Source: Symbiodinium microadriaticum (lineage: Eukaryota > Sar > Dinophyceae > Suessiales > Symbiodiniaceae). Taken from it: DNA of 64,000 bases. Position numbers and translations under genes: made by a program. A model generated the notes under the pieces. The model saw only the letters and a program-made list of their open reading frames with translations, was not told the DNA's origin and searched no databases. Location of the stretch: NCBI GenBank assembly GCA_001939145.1, contig LSRX01000052.1:1181326-1245325 (forward strand), given 5' to 3'. This document shows positions 1 to 12,615 of the stretch, piece after piece; positions within the stretch are counted from its first letter, which is position 1, and each line of letters opens with the position of its first letter.

Positions 1-1568
1 GGGGTTTAGGGGTTCAGGGTTTAGGGATTTAGGGGTGGGGGGGAGGGTTTTCGAGTTTAGGGCTTTAGGGTTTAATTTAAAGGTTTAGGGGTGTAGGGGT
101 TTCGGGTGTAGGGTTTAAGGGTTTAGGGTTTAGGGTCTAGGGTTTAGAGTCTAGGGTGTAGGGTTTGGGGTTTAGCCGTTTTGGGGGCGCAGGGGCTAGG
201 GGTTGGGATGTAGGCTTAGTATGGAGCGTTTTAGGGTTTAGGGTGTGGGGTTCAGGAGTTCGGGCTTTTGGTTTAGGGTTTAGGATCCGGGTGGTAGGGT
301 TGAGGGTGAGTGAAGGGGCTGAGGTTCAGGGTTGTGTCGGTTAGGGCATAAGGCTTTTCTGCGGTCAGAGAGGTAGCGGTTGAACTCTTCCTTCTGAGAG
401 TTGAATGGCTGAGTAGCAGTAGTGTCCACGTATGTGTATAGCCCGTATCAAATTATTTCGTTGGGCTTCGGGGTGCGATGTTTCGGGCTTACCCTTCTAT
501 AAAAGGGGTACAGGGTTGAGGAACCCCACCCCGCTCCCCGAACACTAAACCGTCTCAGTCGGATCCCGAAACCCCAAACCCTGCAAGGATACGCTGAACA
601 TCCGAACTCGCCTCGCGATCCCTAAGACTACAAAGCCAGGCCCAGATTCCAAACAGTCTAGCGAGCCTTAGACTATTAGAATCTTAGCCAGAAAGATAAG
701 CTTCAGATCCTAAGCTGTTTAGGGGGGAGCCCTAAACCTAAGTACTAGGCGTCTTCGAAATCAGCTTGTCCCGAGGAGCGCTTCAGGACGAATCATCTAG
801 AGTTCAGGGTGTTGCTGAACATAGGGCCTAAAGAAGAGAATAGGTGTTAGGATGGATCACACCCAGGACTAACATTGCTAATTCTCAAGGCATCCTATAT
901 TCGGGATTAAGTTTCCAGGGTTTAGGGGTTTTAGGATGTGCCTTCGTTTCCGGAAATAGGAATCCACCAAAGCATGACCAGTTGGGCGGGACTTTCCTGC
1001 TGCATTGGGTTACATAAAGATATTTGCGTTTTGGCGATCCTTGCTAGATATCGACGGGCCCTTGCTACGACGGTTGACAATGAATAACGTGAGTGAAGGT
1101 ACTGGGACTTATTTGTATGGTTGTTCATGACCTACTGACAAAACTGCATGATCCTCTGAGTAGTGCACTGCGGCAGATTGGTTTGTGTACTCCTCCATCG
1201 TCTATGTTCGGCTAGGTTAACACCAGGGGGCACCGTCCCTGTTCGATCGTTTGGCCAGTCGCGATGACAATATTTGACGTTACCCAATCAGTCGGATCGT
1301 TTGGCAGTGTGGCCTACTTGGGTTTACAAGTCGCTTAGCAAGTTCACTGCTAAACTCTAAGCCCTAAATCCCCGTCAACCCCGAAACTCGAAACCCAGGT
1401 CTACAGTGCTGCAGGTTGGTCTCGGAAACTGTTTCCACGAGGTTCTTGGTGTATAGCGGTTTCTGCCAGATATACATCTTGAACCCTAAACTCTAAGCAC
1501 TAAACCCTAAAGACCTACCCCCTCACAGCCAGCGTCAGACACAGACACAGACACAAAGAGAGAGATAC

Positions 1569-1602
<34 letters not shown>

Positions 1603-2190
1603 CAAAGAGTTTCGCGTTCGGCTTCCAAAGCAACTTAACCTTTAAACTCTCCACCCTAAGCCCCAAACACTGAACTCCAAACCCGAAACGCTGTCTTTTC
1701 CAACTCCCGAGCACTTCGAAGCGAAGCTGGACAGCCCGGGCTTGCAGAGGAAGTTGCTGGATCCCTAAGCGGAAAGCATCCCCATCCAACCTAGGCATGC
1801 GCTGCCAACTGATGGCCCCTAAAGGATTCCCAATTAGGGGCTCTGCTTGTGTTAATCCTTCCAAACTTGTTTTTGGGTAAGGGTGTTCTCAGTACTAAAT
1901 ACCGGACTATCGTAATCACATATAGAGCTCTCCGTTTGAAAACGCGCGTACTAAGTCACCTCACCGTCCAAGTCGTTCCCTGAGCAGAGTACGCAAAACC
2001 TCGAGGTAGTGTGCCGCTGAACATCCGCGGCAGACCGGTCGAGAAAGCCAAGGACACATGAAGACAAGTCGTTGGGTTATGGGCCTAGCTCGCTGGTCAA
2101 TAGGGTGTATCCAACCCGAAGAAAAGTAAGTTGAAAGAGGAACTTCTAAAGTTAAGCGTTTTAAAGAGGCTTTGCTGTGAGCTCGAAAAT
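1..2190. repeat. Telomere-like TTTAGGG repeats, then mostly unassigned DNA
   Basis: Bases 1-350 are dense degenerate TTTAGGG units. Bases 350-1500 are more complex, with only scattered repeat units and no exon I can support. Bases about 1573-1601 are a GA dinucleotide run. A minus-strand open stretch at 1961-2230 is possibly coding, but I could not find matching splice sites. Confidence 0.8.
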
Positions 2191-3536
2191 TGTGTTTCTT
2201 GGTGTCGGTGACGGGTGGTGGTGATGACACTGTTCATGATAAACATGAGGACTCCATGTTGACGAGGACGGCCCTCAACAGCGTGCTCACCACCATGACC
2301 CTTAAAGCCCTGTACGAGTACATAGGGTTTAGGGGTTTAGGGTTCCCTACATGGATCTGCCCTAAACCCTAAACCCTAAACCCTGTACATAGGGTTTAGG
2401 GTTTAAGAGCTAGGTCTCCAGGGAGCGCCTCTTCGACCCTAAACCCGAGCTGCCAACTCTCAGGGGGTTTCCGCTGTGAAGGGCTGGGGGCCCAAAGTAT
2501 ATTCGGCAACCCTACACTCTAGGGTTTAGGGTTTAGGGCTAACTAAACCCTGAACCCTAAACCCTCTAAACCCTGAACCCCCAAACCCTAAACCCTAACC
2601 TTTAAGCCCAAACCCCAGACCCGAAACTGAAACAGATGAGAGCAGACGTACGGATCGAGGATTGGGTCCCTGTAGAGGGTTCCGGAAGTCCCGAGCCCCA
2701 AAGCCTAGAAAAGCTCGACACGGACGGACACCCTGAAATGAACACCGAAACCCCTGAAGTGGGTTTAGTGTTTAGGGGTTTTAACCCTGAGAGAGCCCCG
2801 AAAAGCTGAAATGTCAAGACCCAGCTCCCCACAGCCCCATGAGCCCTCATAAGGCAAACTCTAGAGCCGTAAGAATCAAGAAATACAGAAAGCACCAGAA
2901 GCCCCACAGAGCCCTTACAAGAAGCCTCGAAACCCTCGCAGGGAACCCTTGCAAAGGGGATCCTTACAAGATTTGAAGGAACCCTCTGAGCTTGAAAAGA
3001 ACCCGGAAGCTCGTTTGTCCCCTGCAAAAACTCCGAAACCTTCGGGCCTTTGGGTTTGGGGTCTGGGGGTTGTGGGGTTTTGGGTTTGCTTTTTGGTGTT
3101 CACGGTTTGGGGCCTAGGATTTAGGGTATTTAGGGCTTGGGGTTTCGGGCTTTGGCAGTGGGGTCTCTGGTCTAGTTTTGCTTTTCGTCAGGACTGGCCT
3201 GGCCTGCGAGGAAGGTGCTTCGGCGTGCTTCAAGCATTTGTCGACAGTTTCCGTAAGGGTCTGTATAGCCGCATGGTAGATGCTTTGGCTTAAAGTGCCT
3301 GTACGGGGCCTACTTTTAGACCAATTTATCGACCCCTATCCTTAAACCCTAAACCCTAAACCCTAAACCCAATCCTTGTGGCTACTACTTGGGTACTTGG
3401 ACCCTTGGGGTCTACCCCTCAAAGCAGCCCAAGAAACCTCATCTTCCAAGGGAACCCTCAGCCCTAGGCCTCGGTTTAGGGTGTAGGGCTTACCTGTAAC
3501 CGAAAAGACCCACCTTTTTAGGGTTCCTTATTATGG

Positions 3537-3580
<44 letters not shown>

Positions 3581-4027
3581 GTTCCTTAAAAAGGTAGGTC
3601 TTTTCGGTTACAGGTAGGGGGGGGAACTTCAGAGGCCCCTAAGCCTTCAAGGAACCCTCGGCCCTAAGCCTTTTCTTCTCCGTAAGCCTTAAGACTGTAA
3701 AGGAAGCCTCAGTCCTAAACCCTACACCCTACACCCTAAACCGTCCTTACATCCTAAATACTAAACCCTAATCTCCTAACCCTGATCTCTAAACTCAGTC
3801 CTAAAGAAACCTTCAAAAACCAAGGAACCCCCATGGCCAAAGCCTGTAAGGAAGGAAGCCTCGGCCTAAGCCCTTTTTCAAACCCTAACTAAGGTGTAAA
3901 CCCTAAACCCGAGAAGCCCGATAGGTTTAGGGTTTAGGGGGTTTAGGGCTTAGGGTCCCGAAACCCTAGACCCTAAAGTTTCAAGCCCGAGCCTTGGGGG
4001 AAGGCGAAGGGGGGTCCGTCGATGCAG
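2191..4027. repeat. Telomere-like repeats in both orientations, few possible exons
   Basis: Short TTTAGGG and CCCTAAA arrays alternate (for example 2327-2400, 2520-2600, 3345-3370). Possible plus-strand exons lie near 2205-2316 and 2960-3045, judged on amino-acid composition only. I could not fix their boundaries, so they are not listed separately. Confidence 0.7.
3491..3616. repeat. Inverted repeat with microsatellite loop
   Basis: Two arms of about 33 bases (3491-3523 and 3584-3616) are near-perfect reverse complements, sharing the core TGTAACCGAAAAGACC. The loop holds a CT run followed by a TA run. It could be a miniature inverted-repeat transposon or a hairpin made by local inversion. 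Confidence 0.75.
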
Positions 4028-4087
4028 AGGTCCGCGGAGCGCGCGGCAAAGGCCGCAGCAGCCGCTGATCCGACCGAAGAGCCGCAG
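4028..4087 (+). CDS. Candidate 60-nt exon, Ala/Glu-rich
   Basis: It follows a GATGCAG acceptor and ends CAG before GCAGGG, a possible GC donor. It is exactly 20 codons in one open frame (begins RSAERAAKAAA, ends TEEPQ) and is GC-rich between telomere-like repeats. No partner exon was joined to it. Function unknown. Confidence 0.4.
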
Positions 4088-5987
4088 GCAGGGGCTCTCT
4101 TAAAGGGTTGGCGTTTAGGGTGTAGGGTTTAGGGTTTATGGAGTTTAGGGTTTAGGGTTTACAGGGCTTATAGGGTTTAGGGTCTAGGGCTTCCCTTTTG
4201 CAGTTTAGGGTTTAGGGGCTTCAAGGTTTAGGGTTTGGGGTTTGGGGGTTTGGGTTTCGCTCGTGTTTGCAAGTCGTCTTAGTTGCTCTTGCAATAGGCT
4301 GGGGTTACCGAAAATGGTCAATAGAGGTTTGTTTATGTGTCAAGGTCGAGATTTTGAGTGTTGTTGTTTGTGGTCCGTGTGTCCTTGGTCTTGGCAGCCC
4401 CTAGAACCTCAAACCCAAATAGCCCGAAACCTGTAAATGTTCAACTCCTACCCCACAACCCTAAACGGCCAAACCTTCAATACTCCTTTCGCCCAAAGCC
4501 CCGCAGACCTAGACCGCCTTCCGAAGCCCAAGAGGCACCAAACATAGAGGAGGTCTTACAGCAGGCCTCTAGACTTTAGCCAGACGCAACGGCGCACAGT
4601 GAATGTATAGGAAATGACAGGGGACGGCTAGGCCCCAGAGCTCCTCAAGTGCTTCTTGCTACAAGCGGAAGGTGAAGATGGAGTCAAGGTTTTTGGGAGC
4701 GACTCGGGTTGTGATTTTTGGTATTCAGGATTGAAACCAACACTTCAGTCGGATGACCACCGATGGCACTAATGTCTTACAAACCCCGCAGCAAAAGGAG
4801 TTCAACTTTCAGGAGTTCAAGCGTATAGAAGTACAGCTTACTGTCCCTCGTCACGAACTCGTTTCGGGGATTCTAAAAGGAGCTGGGTAGTGCTTCCCGT
4901 GTAAGGCAATGTGCGTATTTGAGTATCTCTTGCCTGGTTACAAAGGGTTCGGCAGTCGGGTTTTCACAACGCTATTACGTACCCTAAGGGTCCCAGTGCC
5001 CGAATAGTAGGGCTTCAAGGCCCAAAAAAGGACATCAAGCTCAAACAGCCCATTCACCCTGAACTAGCCCTGAGTCCTACTGTTCAGGCTTTAGGGTTGA
5101 GAACCGGCTCAGCCCGGTAAGGAAGCAAGCCGCTGAGCTTGTTGTAACGCGACACCCTGAAACCTTAAGTGAAGCCCTAAGCCCTGGGCGCTAAATCCCT
5201 AAGCACCAGAATGAACCCCCGAAAAACCTCAAACCCGAACATCCCCCGTAGCTGGTCGCCTCTAGGCGAGCCCCACCTCCGCCTTGGAGGCGTCACTGGG
5301 TTTAGGTTGTGTTTCTGTAGGTGCAGGGTGCAGGGGTTTGGGTTGAGGGTTCAATCTTATGAGTCGATCGTGTCGGATTTAGGGTTTTGGGGGTTAGTCG
5401 TTTTTTGTTGATGAAGGGCCTTGGAGTTTTTAGGACTTAGGATGCGGGACTGGTAGGATGTTAAGGGTTCAGGGCTTTGGGTTTCAGGTCTTGGGTCTGG
5501 TAGTACTTTCTTCTCTTGTATGCCTTGAGTTGTCCAAAAATATGTTTTCGGACCCAGGCAATTCCTGTTAGACATAGGTACATGTAGTTCTCTTTGTGTC
5601 GAGGAAACATGGCAGCTTAGCATTAAACCATAAACCGTGGCTTTACAGTGCCGCCGGAGTTCGTTGTTTATGTTGGGGGGGGTCCTTTGGGTTGTTTAGG
5701 GTTTACGGTTTAGGGCTTAGGCTCAGGATTGTGGGATTGAAGTTTTGAAGTATTTGTTGGCCAGTTTTGTGGGTTAGGGACCTGCAGGATCCTTTCTAGA
5801 GACCTGCAGGATCCTTTCTGGATTGAGGCGTATGGGTTAGGTTCCCACCTGCTGTAGACGTTCCTACCTGGTCGAACCCTAAACCCTAAACCCCAAGGGC
5901 TCATGTGTCCGTACAGTCTACTGTGGCCTCAAACGGGTTATTAACTCTAGGTTCTGTGAGTCGAAAGCAGCCAAAATACAGGTACTA
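4088..5987. repeat. Telomere-like repeats and unassigned DNA
   Basis: Degenerate TTTAGGG arrays fill 4110-4260 and recur sparsely to 5900. A weak plus-strand coding-like stretch at 4500-4579 ends SEAQEAPNIEEVLQQASRL and a stop. A 53-base piece at 4979-5031 matches one arm of the hairpin element at 59.5 kb. Confidence 0.6.
5779..5819. repeat. 19-bp direct duplication
   Basis: GACCTGCAGGATCCTTTCT occurs at 5779-5797 and again at 5801-5819, separated by three bases. A simple local duplication. Confidence 0.9.
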
Positions 5988-6035
5988 CGGCTGATGATAT
6001 AAATCCTGCATTACCCATAATGAGGAATAGACCAT
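5988..6035 (+). repeat. Partial copy of dispersed hairpin element A
   Basis: It starts CGGCTGATGATATAAATCC and continues with the same TGCATTA-CCCATAAT block seen at 30436 and 59721. Only the left part is present here, directly before the microsatellite. Confidence 0.7.
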
Positions 6036-6189
6036 AATTTAAACGCTGCGCGTCGTCCGCCTCGGCCCGGCCGTATGTTGGGAGCAAAAAATGATGCCAG
6101 GTCTGGGGCTTTTGCTTTCGCAGGATATCGGGGTGCAGCGTCGACGGGGTGAAGAGTGATAGGGTTTGTGCATGGAAAAACTATATATA

Positions 6190-6402
6190 TCGACATACAT
6201 ACATACATACATGCATACATACATACATACATACATGCATACATACATACATACATACTTACATGCATGCATGCATGCATGCATGCATGCATGCATGCAT
6301 GCATGCATACATACATACATGCATACATACATACATACATACATACATATACACATATATACGTATATACATATATATATATATATATACATATATATAT
6401 AC
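6190..6402. repeat. ATAC/ATGC/TA microsatellite
   Basis: About 200 bases of ACAT units with an inner run of GCAT units, grading into TA. It is open in several frames on both strands, giving spurious Tyr/Ile/His/Met/Cys-rich reading frames that are not genes. Confidence 0.97.
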
Positions 6403-7393
6403 CTGCTAAGCTGTTTGTGCCCATTATTTCAGCCATACCTGGTTCTGTCATCCTTTTCAGCCCTTGGGCTGAAAGCGGCTTTCGTCGAAGCCCCAAAACC
6501 AAAAAACGCAGAGTGAATCGATATCAGCCTTTGGGTTTTAAGGAGAAACACAAAAAGCCAATATCAGCCTTCAGGTTCTTTCGGGAGCCCAGCAAAAATA
6601 ACGTTCGATGATCTTGCATGGTTCAACAATGTTTGGTATACATTCCTGCGACCACTGTTGCAAGCTAAGTAGCTGCCACACCCTAAATCCCGCCACAAGC
6701 TACTTCCGAAACCTTTTGCGGAAGACCCTCATCGAGGAGATCTGGATAACCATGCAGGTCCTAGCTTACCCCACACGTAGCACCCCAAACAAAATACCGC
6801 AACCCTGGACCGCCCACCCGTAGAATCCCAAACAGAATACTTCAACCCTATCCCACCGGTACCATTCCAAGCAGAAGGCCTCAACCCTAAGCCTGGTTGA
6901 GTTGCAGGTCTGCGTTGTGATCTTGTAAGGCACTGCTGTAGGGCATGAGGGTTGAGAGCTGCATGCTTGGCTGTTTCGATACAGGCTTGAAAGAAAGTTG
7001 GGCTGATTGAAGCTCTCATGATCAGGGGCTTACATTTTTGCTCTCGAGAAGAATCATTGCCTGACATTCCGACAAAACACTGCATAGAGTACGATACATC
7101 GATTATTCAGGATCCTTTCAAAGCAAGCTCCGAAGCTTATCAACCCCAATCCTTCCTTTAGAGTTGGACATCTCGCATTTCACGGCCAGCGTGCTCGGGC
7201 ACATCGATCGAGTTGCAACTCTGCTGCAGCTGAGAGGCCATGCACAGGACTTAAATTTATCTAACTTATTGTACCTTATAGCAAACCATATAGGAAACAG
7301 CGCATAACTTAGCTATCTCGCATTTGTGCACAACATCCTTGCAGCAGGGGCCAAAGCTTGTGTGCATCATCCTTGCAGCAGGGGCCAAGCTAA
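6403..7393. other. No clear gene; CAGCC-rich segment and short tandem copies
   Basis: 6403-6600 is rich in CAGCC/GGCTG motifs and begins with an ACCTGCTAA end also found near 25.79 kb. 6785-6890 holds about three degenerate 40-47-base units. A 23-24-base unit, ATCCTTGCAGCAGGGGCC, is duplicated at 7334-7357 and 7368-7390, just beyond the 3' end of gene M1. A minus-strand coding-like stretch at 6880-7030 is unassigned. Confidence 0.5.
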
Positions 7394-7768
7394 TCAGTCT
7401 AGCTCTTTCCAATCCATATAAGTTTTGATGAGCATCCTTTCCAGGGTTCGTTGCCCTGTGAGCCGTGCAGAGACTCGCCTCGAAAGACGAGCCACTTTGC
7501 CAATAAAGTCCTCCCCGGCCTCAGCCAGGAATGCCGCCGGGCTGAGGATGTAGTTGCAGGTTTTCACTGCTAGTTGAAGCTGAAGCCTGAATGCCATATG
7601 CTTGAATAAATGAAGCGATGGTTCCAGATGGAAACGATTCTCTCGTCGCTCATGCATCCTGTTCGCCAAGAAAACATAGCAGGATGTAAACATCTCCACA
7701 GCATTCCTCGGGGGGTCGGTTGAAAATCCCAGGACATCATAGCTTAAACAAAAACAGAAACTGAAGCC
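7394..7768 (-). CDS. M1 terminal exon
   Basis: It follows TTTTTTTTGCAG, a textbook acceptor, and ends with a TGA stop at 7394-7396. It reads RFHLEPSLHLFKHMAFRLQL, then SPAAFLAEAGEDFIGKVARL and SRRVSARLTGQRTLERMLIK. Helical and basic. Composition and tail suggest the C-terminus of the preceding domain. Confidence 0.6.
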   Translation of the reverse strand, partial: GFSFCFCLSYDVLGFSTDPPRNAVEMFTSCYVFLANRMHERRENRFHLEPSLHLFKHMAFRLQLQLAVKTCNYILSPAAFLAEAGEDFIGKVARLSRRVSARLTGQRTLERMLIKTYMDWKELD

Positions 7769-10700
7769 CTGCAAAAAAAACAAGTATTTTAGGGATAACC
7801 CGAGTGAAAGAAAACCCGATTGAATGGCCTAGCTTTTGATTCATTTAGTTCGGGCTGCAGGGCTTAGATTGGGCTTGTAGTCGGGGCTTATAAAACCGGG
7901 TAGTAGTCTTAGTTTATCTGTCAGAGTGGCTTTGCTTTTGTAGCTTGCTGACGATTGAGCCAAAGTCCAGACTTGTTGATGATCTCGAAGAATAGAAGAC
8001 AGGAGCAAGCACCATCTAGCATTGCTTCGAGAATTCTTTGTGTGGCTGCATCTCTTGCAAAAAGCGCTGTGAGTGGACCCTTGGTTCGCGCCCCCTGATT
8101 ATCGCAAGGGCCATACCGCAGCAGGCGAACCAGCCAACGAAGCATGAGAGTGCAATCAGAGCCTTTGTAGCCCCCCCACGGCCAGGAATCGTTGTGTTTG
8201 AGATGTATTATTTCGCGAGTAAAGCCCTTGAGATTCGGGCTGGACTTGAGCTGGCGGCAAGCCGATCGGAAGTCACTATACGCTCGCTCAAGTCGCACCT
8301 CTACATTGTTGAGCTCCCCAGGGAAAATGTCCAAGAAAATCAGAGTCACCAGGCAGCTTGCCGTAAAGTGTCGCGCGATGCCGTACTTGACGACGTGGAA
8401 TGGGTCATTTTTGAATAGTGCTTCGGGTTTTGAAGCATCGTACGGGATGGAAAGCAAAGCCGAAACATTCTCAGCATCCCAAGGACGTTCTTCATACAAT
8501 GTGCTTTGCCAGGATGCACGATTTGAGACGTCTTCCCAGGGCAGGTCATCCAGTCCCGCCATGCACATATGACAGATACGCTTGTCCTTGCCAAGCCTCA
8601 TAAAGTTTGCCGTAAGTTTTCCAGCTTTGGCGAGAGCAGGGCTATCGCCCTTGAGACCGATCAGAACACCGTACCATTTTTGGCCATGCTTGTCTTGGCA
8701 ACCGTTGTAGAATAAGTCGCGGCACTTTTCGGAGATCTTCGTGATAGTGTTATGGAACACCTGAGACCTGTCAATCTCCTTGGTTGTCCTGTACCACTGA
8801 TGAGGGATCGCAGTAACCGCAAACCTGGACATCAGTGAACTGCCCTTTGAGGTATGCAGCTGTGCATCCAAGCAAGCTCGAAAGTGCTCGTCATCATCGG
8901 TGTATGAACTTCGGCCTGCATTCTTCAGATCAAAATTTCTTTTGGTAGCAACACCCAATACACTCTCGAAGGCAACAATCATCACCGGACTTTTTCTGTA
9001 TCCGCGACCCTCGTCCAGGTAGAGGAAGTAAGGAATACAAACATGAAGTCTGTCGCTGTGGTACATATAAACTTCATGCGAAGTGTCCTCGTGACGATAA
9101 GCGTGCCAAAAGGCTCTGAGGTGCCAGTGTACTTCAGGATCCCGTACAGTGTAGCCGCCCACCAACACTCGAGGTTCTTTATGCAGCATGTAAGTCATCC
9201 AATCCGGCACATGCAAAATTGGAACCCAAAACAGGCCCTGTCTCATAAAAGACATTGGAATGTCAAGCGTCAGCCCCCACTCCCGAACCAGCTTGTGAAG
9301 CCTAATCTCCGCATGTGAAAGATCCACATTCGACATCAGCTTGATGCCTCTGAGGCAGCCTGGCGCCTCCTGCTCGATGGATCTGGCGAGGCTGACCACC
9401 CGTTTGGCGGGATCCTGGGAATGGGTTCTATTTGGTTTTGCATCGGATAATGATTGGGTTTACCAAGCGCTAAGCTAGCAGGGTATATGGGAGGTATAGC
9501 ATGCGACTCCTAGTGCAGGGCGTTTGGATGCTTGGGGTTTGTGAATTGTTTTTTTCACAAGGTGTTTCATCAGGGCTTGCAAGTTGAGTAGATAAAGCAA
9601 TACAAAAACATAGTGTATATAGGCTCTTCAGAAGTTTAGGTATCTTTTTGGGTCCTTGGGTGGTTTGCCTGCAACTGCTGCCACACTTCGAAGCTGGCCC
9701 TCAAACCCTTCAACCTGCATGAAACCTGCGTGGCTATACTGAGCTCCACACACCATTCCCCAAAGCTGCCACCAATTTGGTTGCGCTTGGCCCTGGACCT
9801 GCGGGCGATATTAATGCTTGTGTTTTGCATGCATATATACTAGGTGGCTTCGGATAGACATGCGACTCTGCAGACATATGCACATGCAGACACTCGCACG
9901 TGTGTGTGCTGCTGGCTTTTTGTCTCCTCGACATCAAGAGCGCTGCACAACCTAGGGTCCCCTTGGCATGTCTATTCATGCCGACAACTCCAAAACTTGG
10001 TTCCCGCTGCACTCTGCATGAGTGCCGAAATAACACATTGGACACTAGGATGGGAGCAGGTTCTACGGCCGGGTTCTATGCAGCGTTTCAGGTGAGCTGT
10101 TGAGGCCCTGTAAGCTAGCTGACTTAAGCTAATTATGCAGCATACCCAACCATCCCACACCATACCATAGCATCCTCAAGCTCAAATGTGCACTGTGCAC
10201 CGATCTCACTCAGAAGCCTTTCCTCTGACACGAGTGGAAACCTTGGGGGCTGCCTTAGGCTTAGCCTTGGGCTCGGCAGCAGGGGCATGATCCTCCTCCT
10301 CCTCCGCCTTCTTAGCGGGAGCCACCTTAGCACCAGCCTTCGGCTTTGCCCTTGGCACGGAAGGCTCTGCCTTGGCCGCCTTGGGCGGCTTGCACTGCTT
10401 GGCACGCATCTCCAAGCCGAGGCTTTCCACGGCCCTCGGATCAACTATAGCTGTATACGACTTTAGGATGGGTCGACGGGTTTCGGGATTTGTGTAGGTA
10501 GTGTCTCCTCGAAATGATATATAGTACAGAAACAACAAAAATGATTTCTTAAGATTAGGTTTCGCTCGGGTTTAGTAGTCTGTGCCATGGTTATAAGGGG
10601 GAGGCCTTCTTGAGTCTTGTCTGGGGATTGGTCCTCAAATGATTAAGTAACGTGGAAAGTGTAGATGGTTGTCACTGCAGAGATGGTGTATAGAGTGGGC

Positions 10701-12577
10701 AACCTATGAGGTCCCATACACAGACTCGAATTGGACTCGGTTCCTGCTTTCCTATGGAATCACAGTGTCAAGACTGTTGTTCAGGGCGATGTTTTAGCGG
10801 AGTTGGAAACCTGAGTATACTGGCTAGAAAATATAGAAGTTTATATTCGACATCGACCTATAGTTGAATCTGCCTCGATATAACCTTGACAATGCCGGAA
10901 GCTAGAACAGTTGGCTTTCAGGATCATCAAAGGCGACATGGAGTGTTGCCTGGGTCATCGTACTTTGGTTGGCCGGACTAGATAGCATTCTTCAACAATT
11001 TGGGAATTTACAGGGATATATTGGGGTTCAGACTGGGCAAGGGTTGAAGAAGGAGCCGAGGTTAAGCCTATAAATGGCTTAGATAGTCTTTGCCAGGATC
11101 CTACCGGAAAACTACCCCACACAACTTGCTCACCACACTAGCAGTCACTAGCACTTCCACAACCCACAAAACCCCGAGGCACCAAGAAACTCATATATAG
11201 ACGTAACAGGGATTGCATCCGGGAGGCGCTCGGGTTGCTTTCTGGTACAAGTCGATCAAAGCAGCAGATTGCCTCAATTTTGCGGGATGGCAAGGGTGAT
11301 TTTCTACTCCATGCAAAGCTTTATTGTTGTCCAAGGGTCCCAGGCCCATGGCCTTGCACACTTGCTTCTGCATAGATCTCGGACATCTGGTCGTGCAGAG
11401 CGTCCATCACCATCAAGTTGGCATCGATCTTCTCAAGCAGCCTGGGATACACTGGGGCCGGGGTTTGATTCACAGGATCATATATGCATGCAACTGGGGA
11501 ATGCTGGCGTCCAAGGGGCTTCTTCACGGCATCGGTTTGATCTTTGACGGGGATGGAATCTGGCTTGCTTCTTGAATCAGTCAGCTTGGCCATCCGATTC
11601 ATGAGGCAACTCTGGTAGGTCATAAGATGCACCTCGGGCTTGACACCGCCCATGAGCTTCGGCAAACCGAGCTGGGCAACAGGATCTTTCCCAGAGCCTC
11701 AGGTTTGGGGCTGCCAAGATAAGCTTTGGTTGCAAGGCTGCGGGGTCAGCTAGTTTCATAGTTCTGGCTACACTAAAATAAACCCTATACAGCCGTGCAC
11801 AATAAGCCTATACTATATTCCTATTATATAAATATCGTACGAAGCCGGAAACCCTAACCCCCACGTATTGTTTAAAATACAACAAACTATAACCGAGAAT
11901 AGTATTTTTAGACAGTGCTTTCTCTTCGGCGTGTATAACCCCTACATTGGACTTTTATAAAGGGTTTTCCAAGGAGGGGATGTTGAGGGATTTAGGATTC
12001 TGGTCTTTTGGTGTCGCCGCCTGCTGGCATCCCAGGATTGTCGCTGCTTGAGCCAGCGCCGGATGCAGAGGCACCGGCACCGATGTCAAAGTCGGACAGG
12101 TTGAAGCCGTGGCAATCGTCACGGATCAGAACGTTTTCGCCCTTCTCGTCCATGTCCGGCTCTGCCTCCATTGTCATTCGATCTGTGATCTCTGTGCGGT
12201 GAGCCTGCTCCATGCTGGCTGTCGTCTTGCGCTCACACCAGAAACGCGTTTTCCCCGCATTGTAGGTGTCCTGCCTGCATGAAGTAGGGAACGTACCAAC
12301 CATAGTTACACTACTGGAAATGTACAAGAGCAGTGCAGTCCTTTTGAAGCTGGGGTTCTTCTCGCACCAAGCCTTTATTTCGTCGATGCGCACCCTGAGA
12401 TTTCGAGCCAGGGCCATCGAGGTCTGTTGTTCAGTTGGGTGTTTGGGGTTCGGATATACTTAGTACGGTGTTATATACACGAGCTCGCGATAGGAGGAGT
12501 GCCTATGATATAGAGGACTGTGTATTACAGCTTACTTTGAGGTGGAGGGTTATAAATTAAATTAAATAAATAAATAA

Positions 12578-12615
<38 letters not shown>

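Noticed and set aside
1-350. True chromosome end
   Set aside because: The TTTAGGG units are degenerate and similar arrays occur across the whole window and at its right edge, so this is interstitial repeat DNA.
6011-6611. Several overlapping His/Tyr/Cys/Met-rich reading frames on both strands
   Set aside because: All are translations of the ACAT/GCAT microsatellite.
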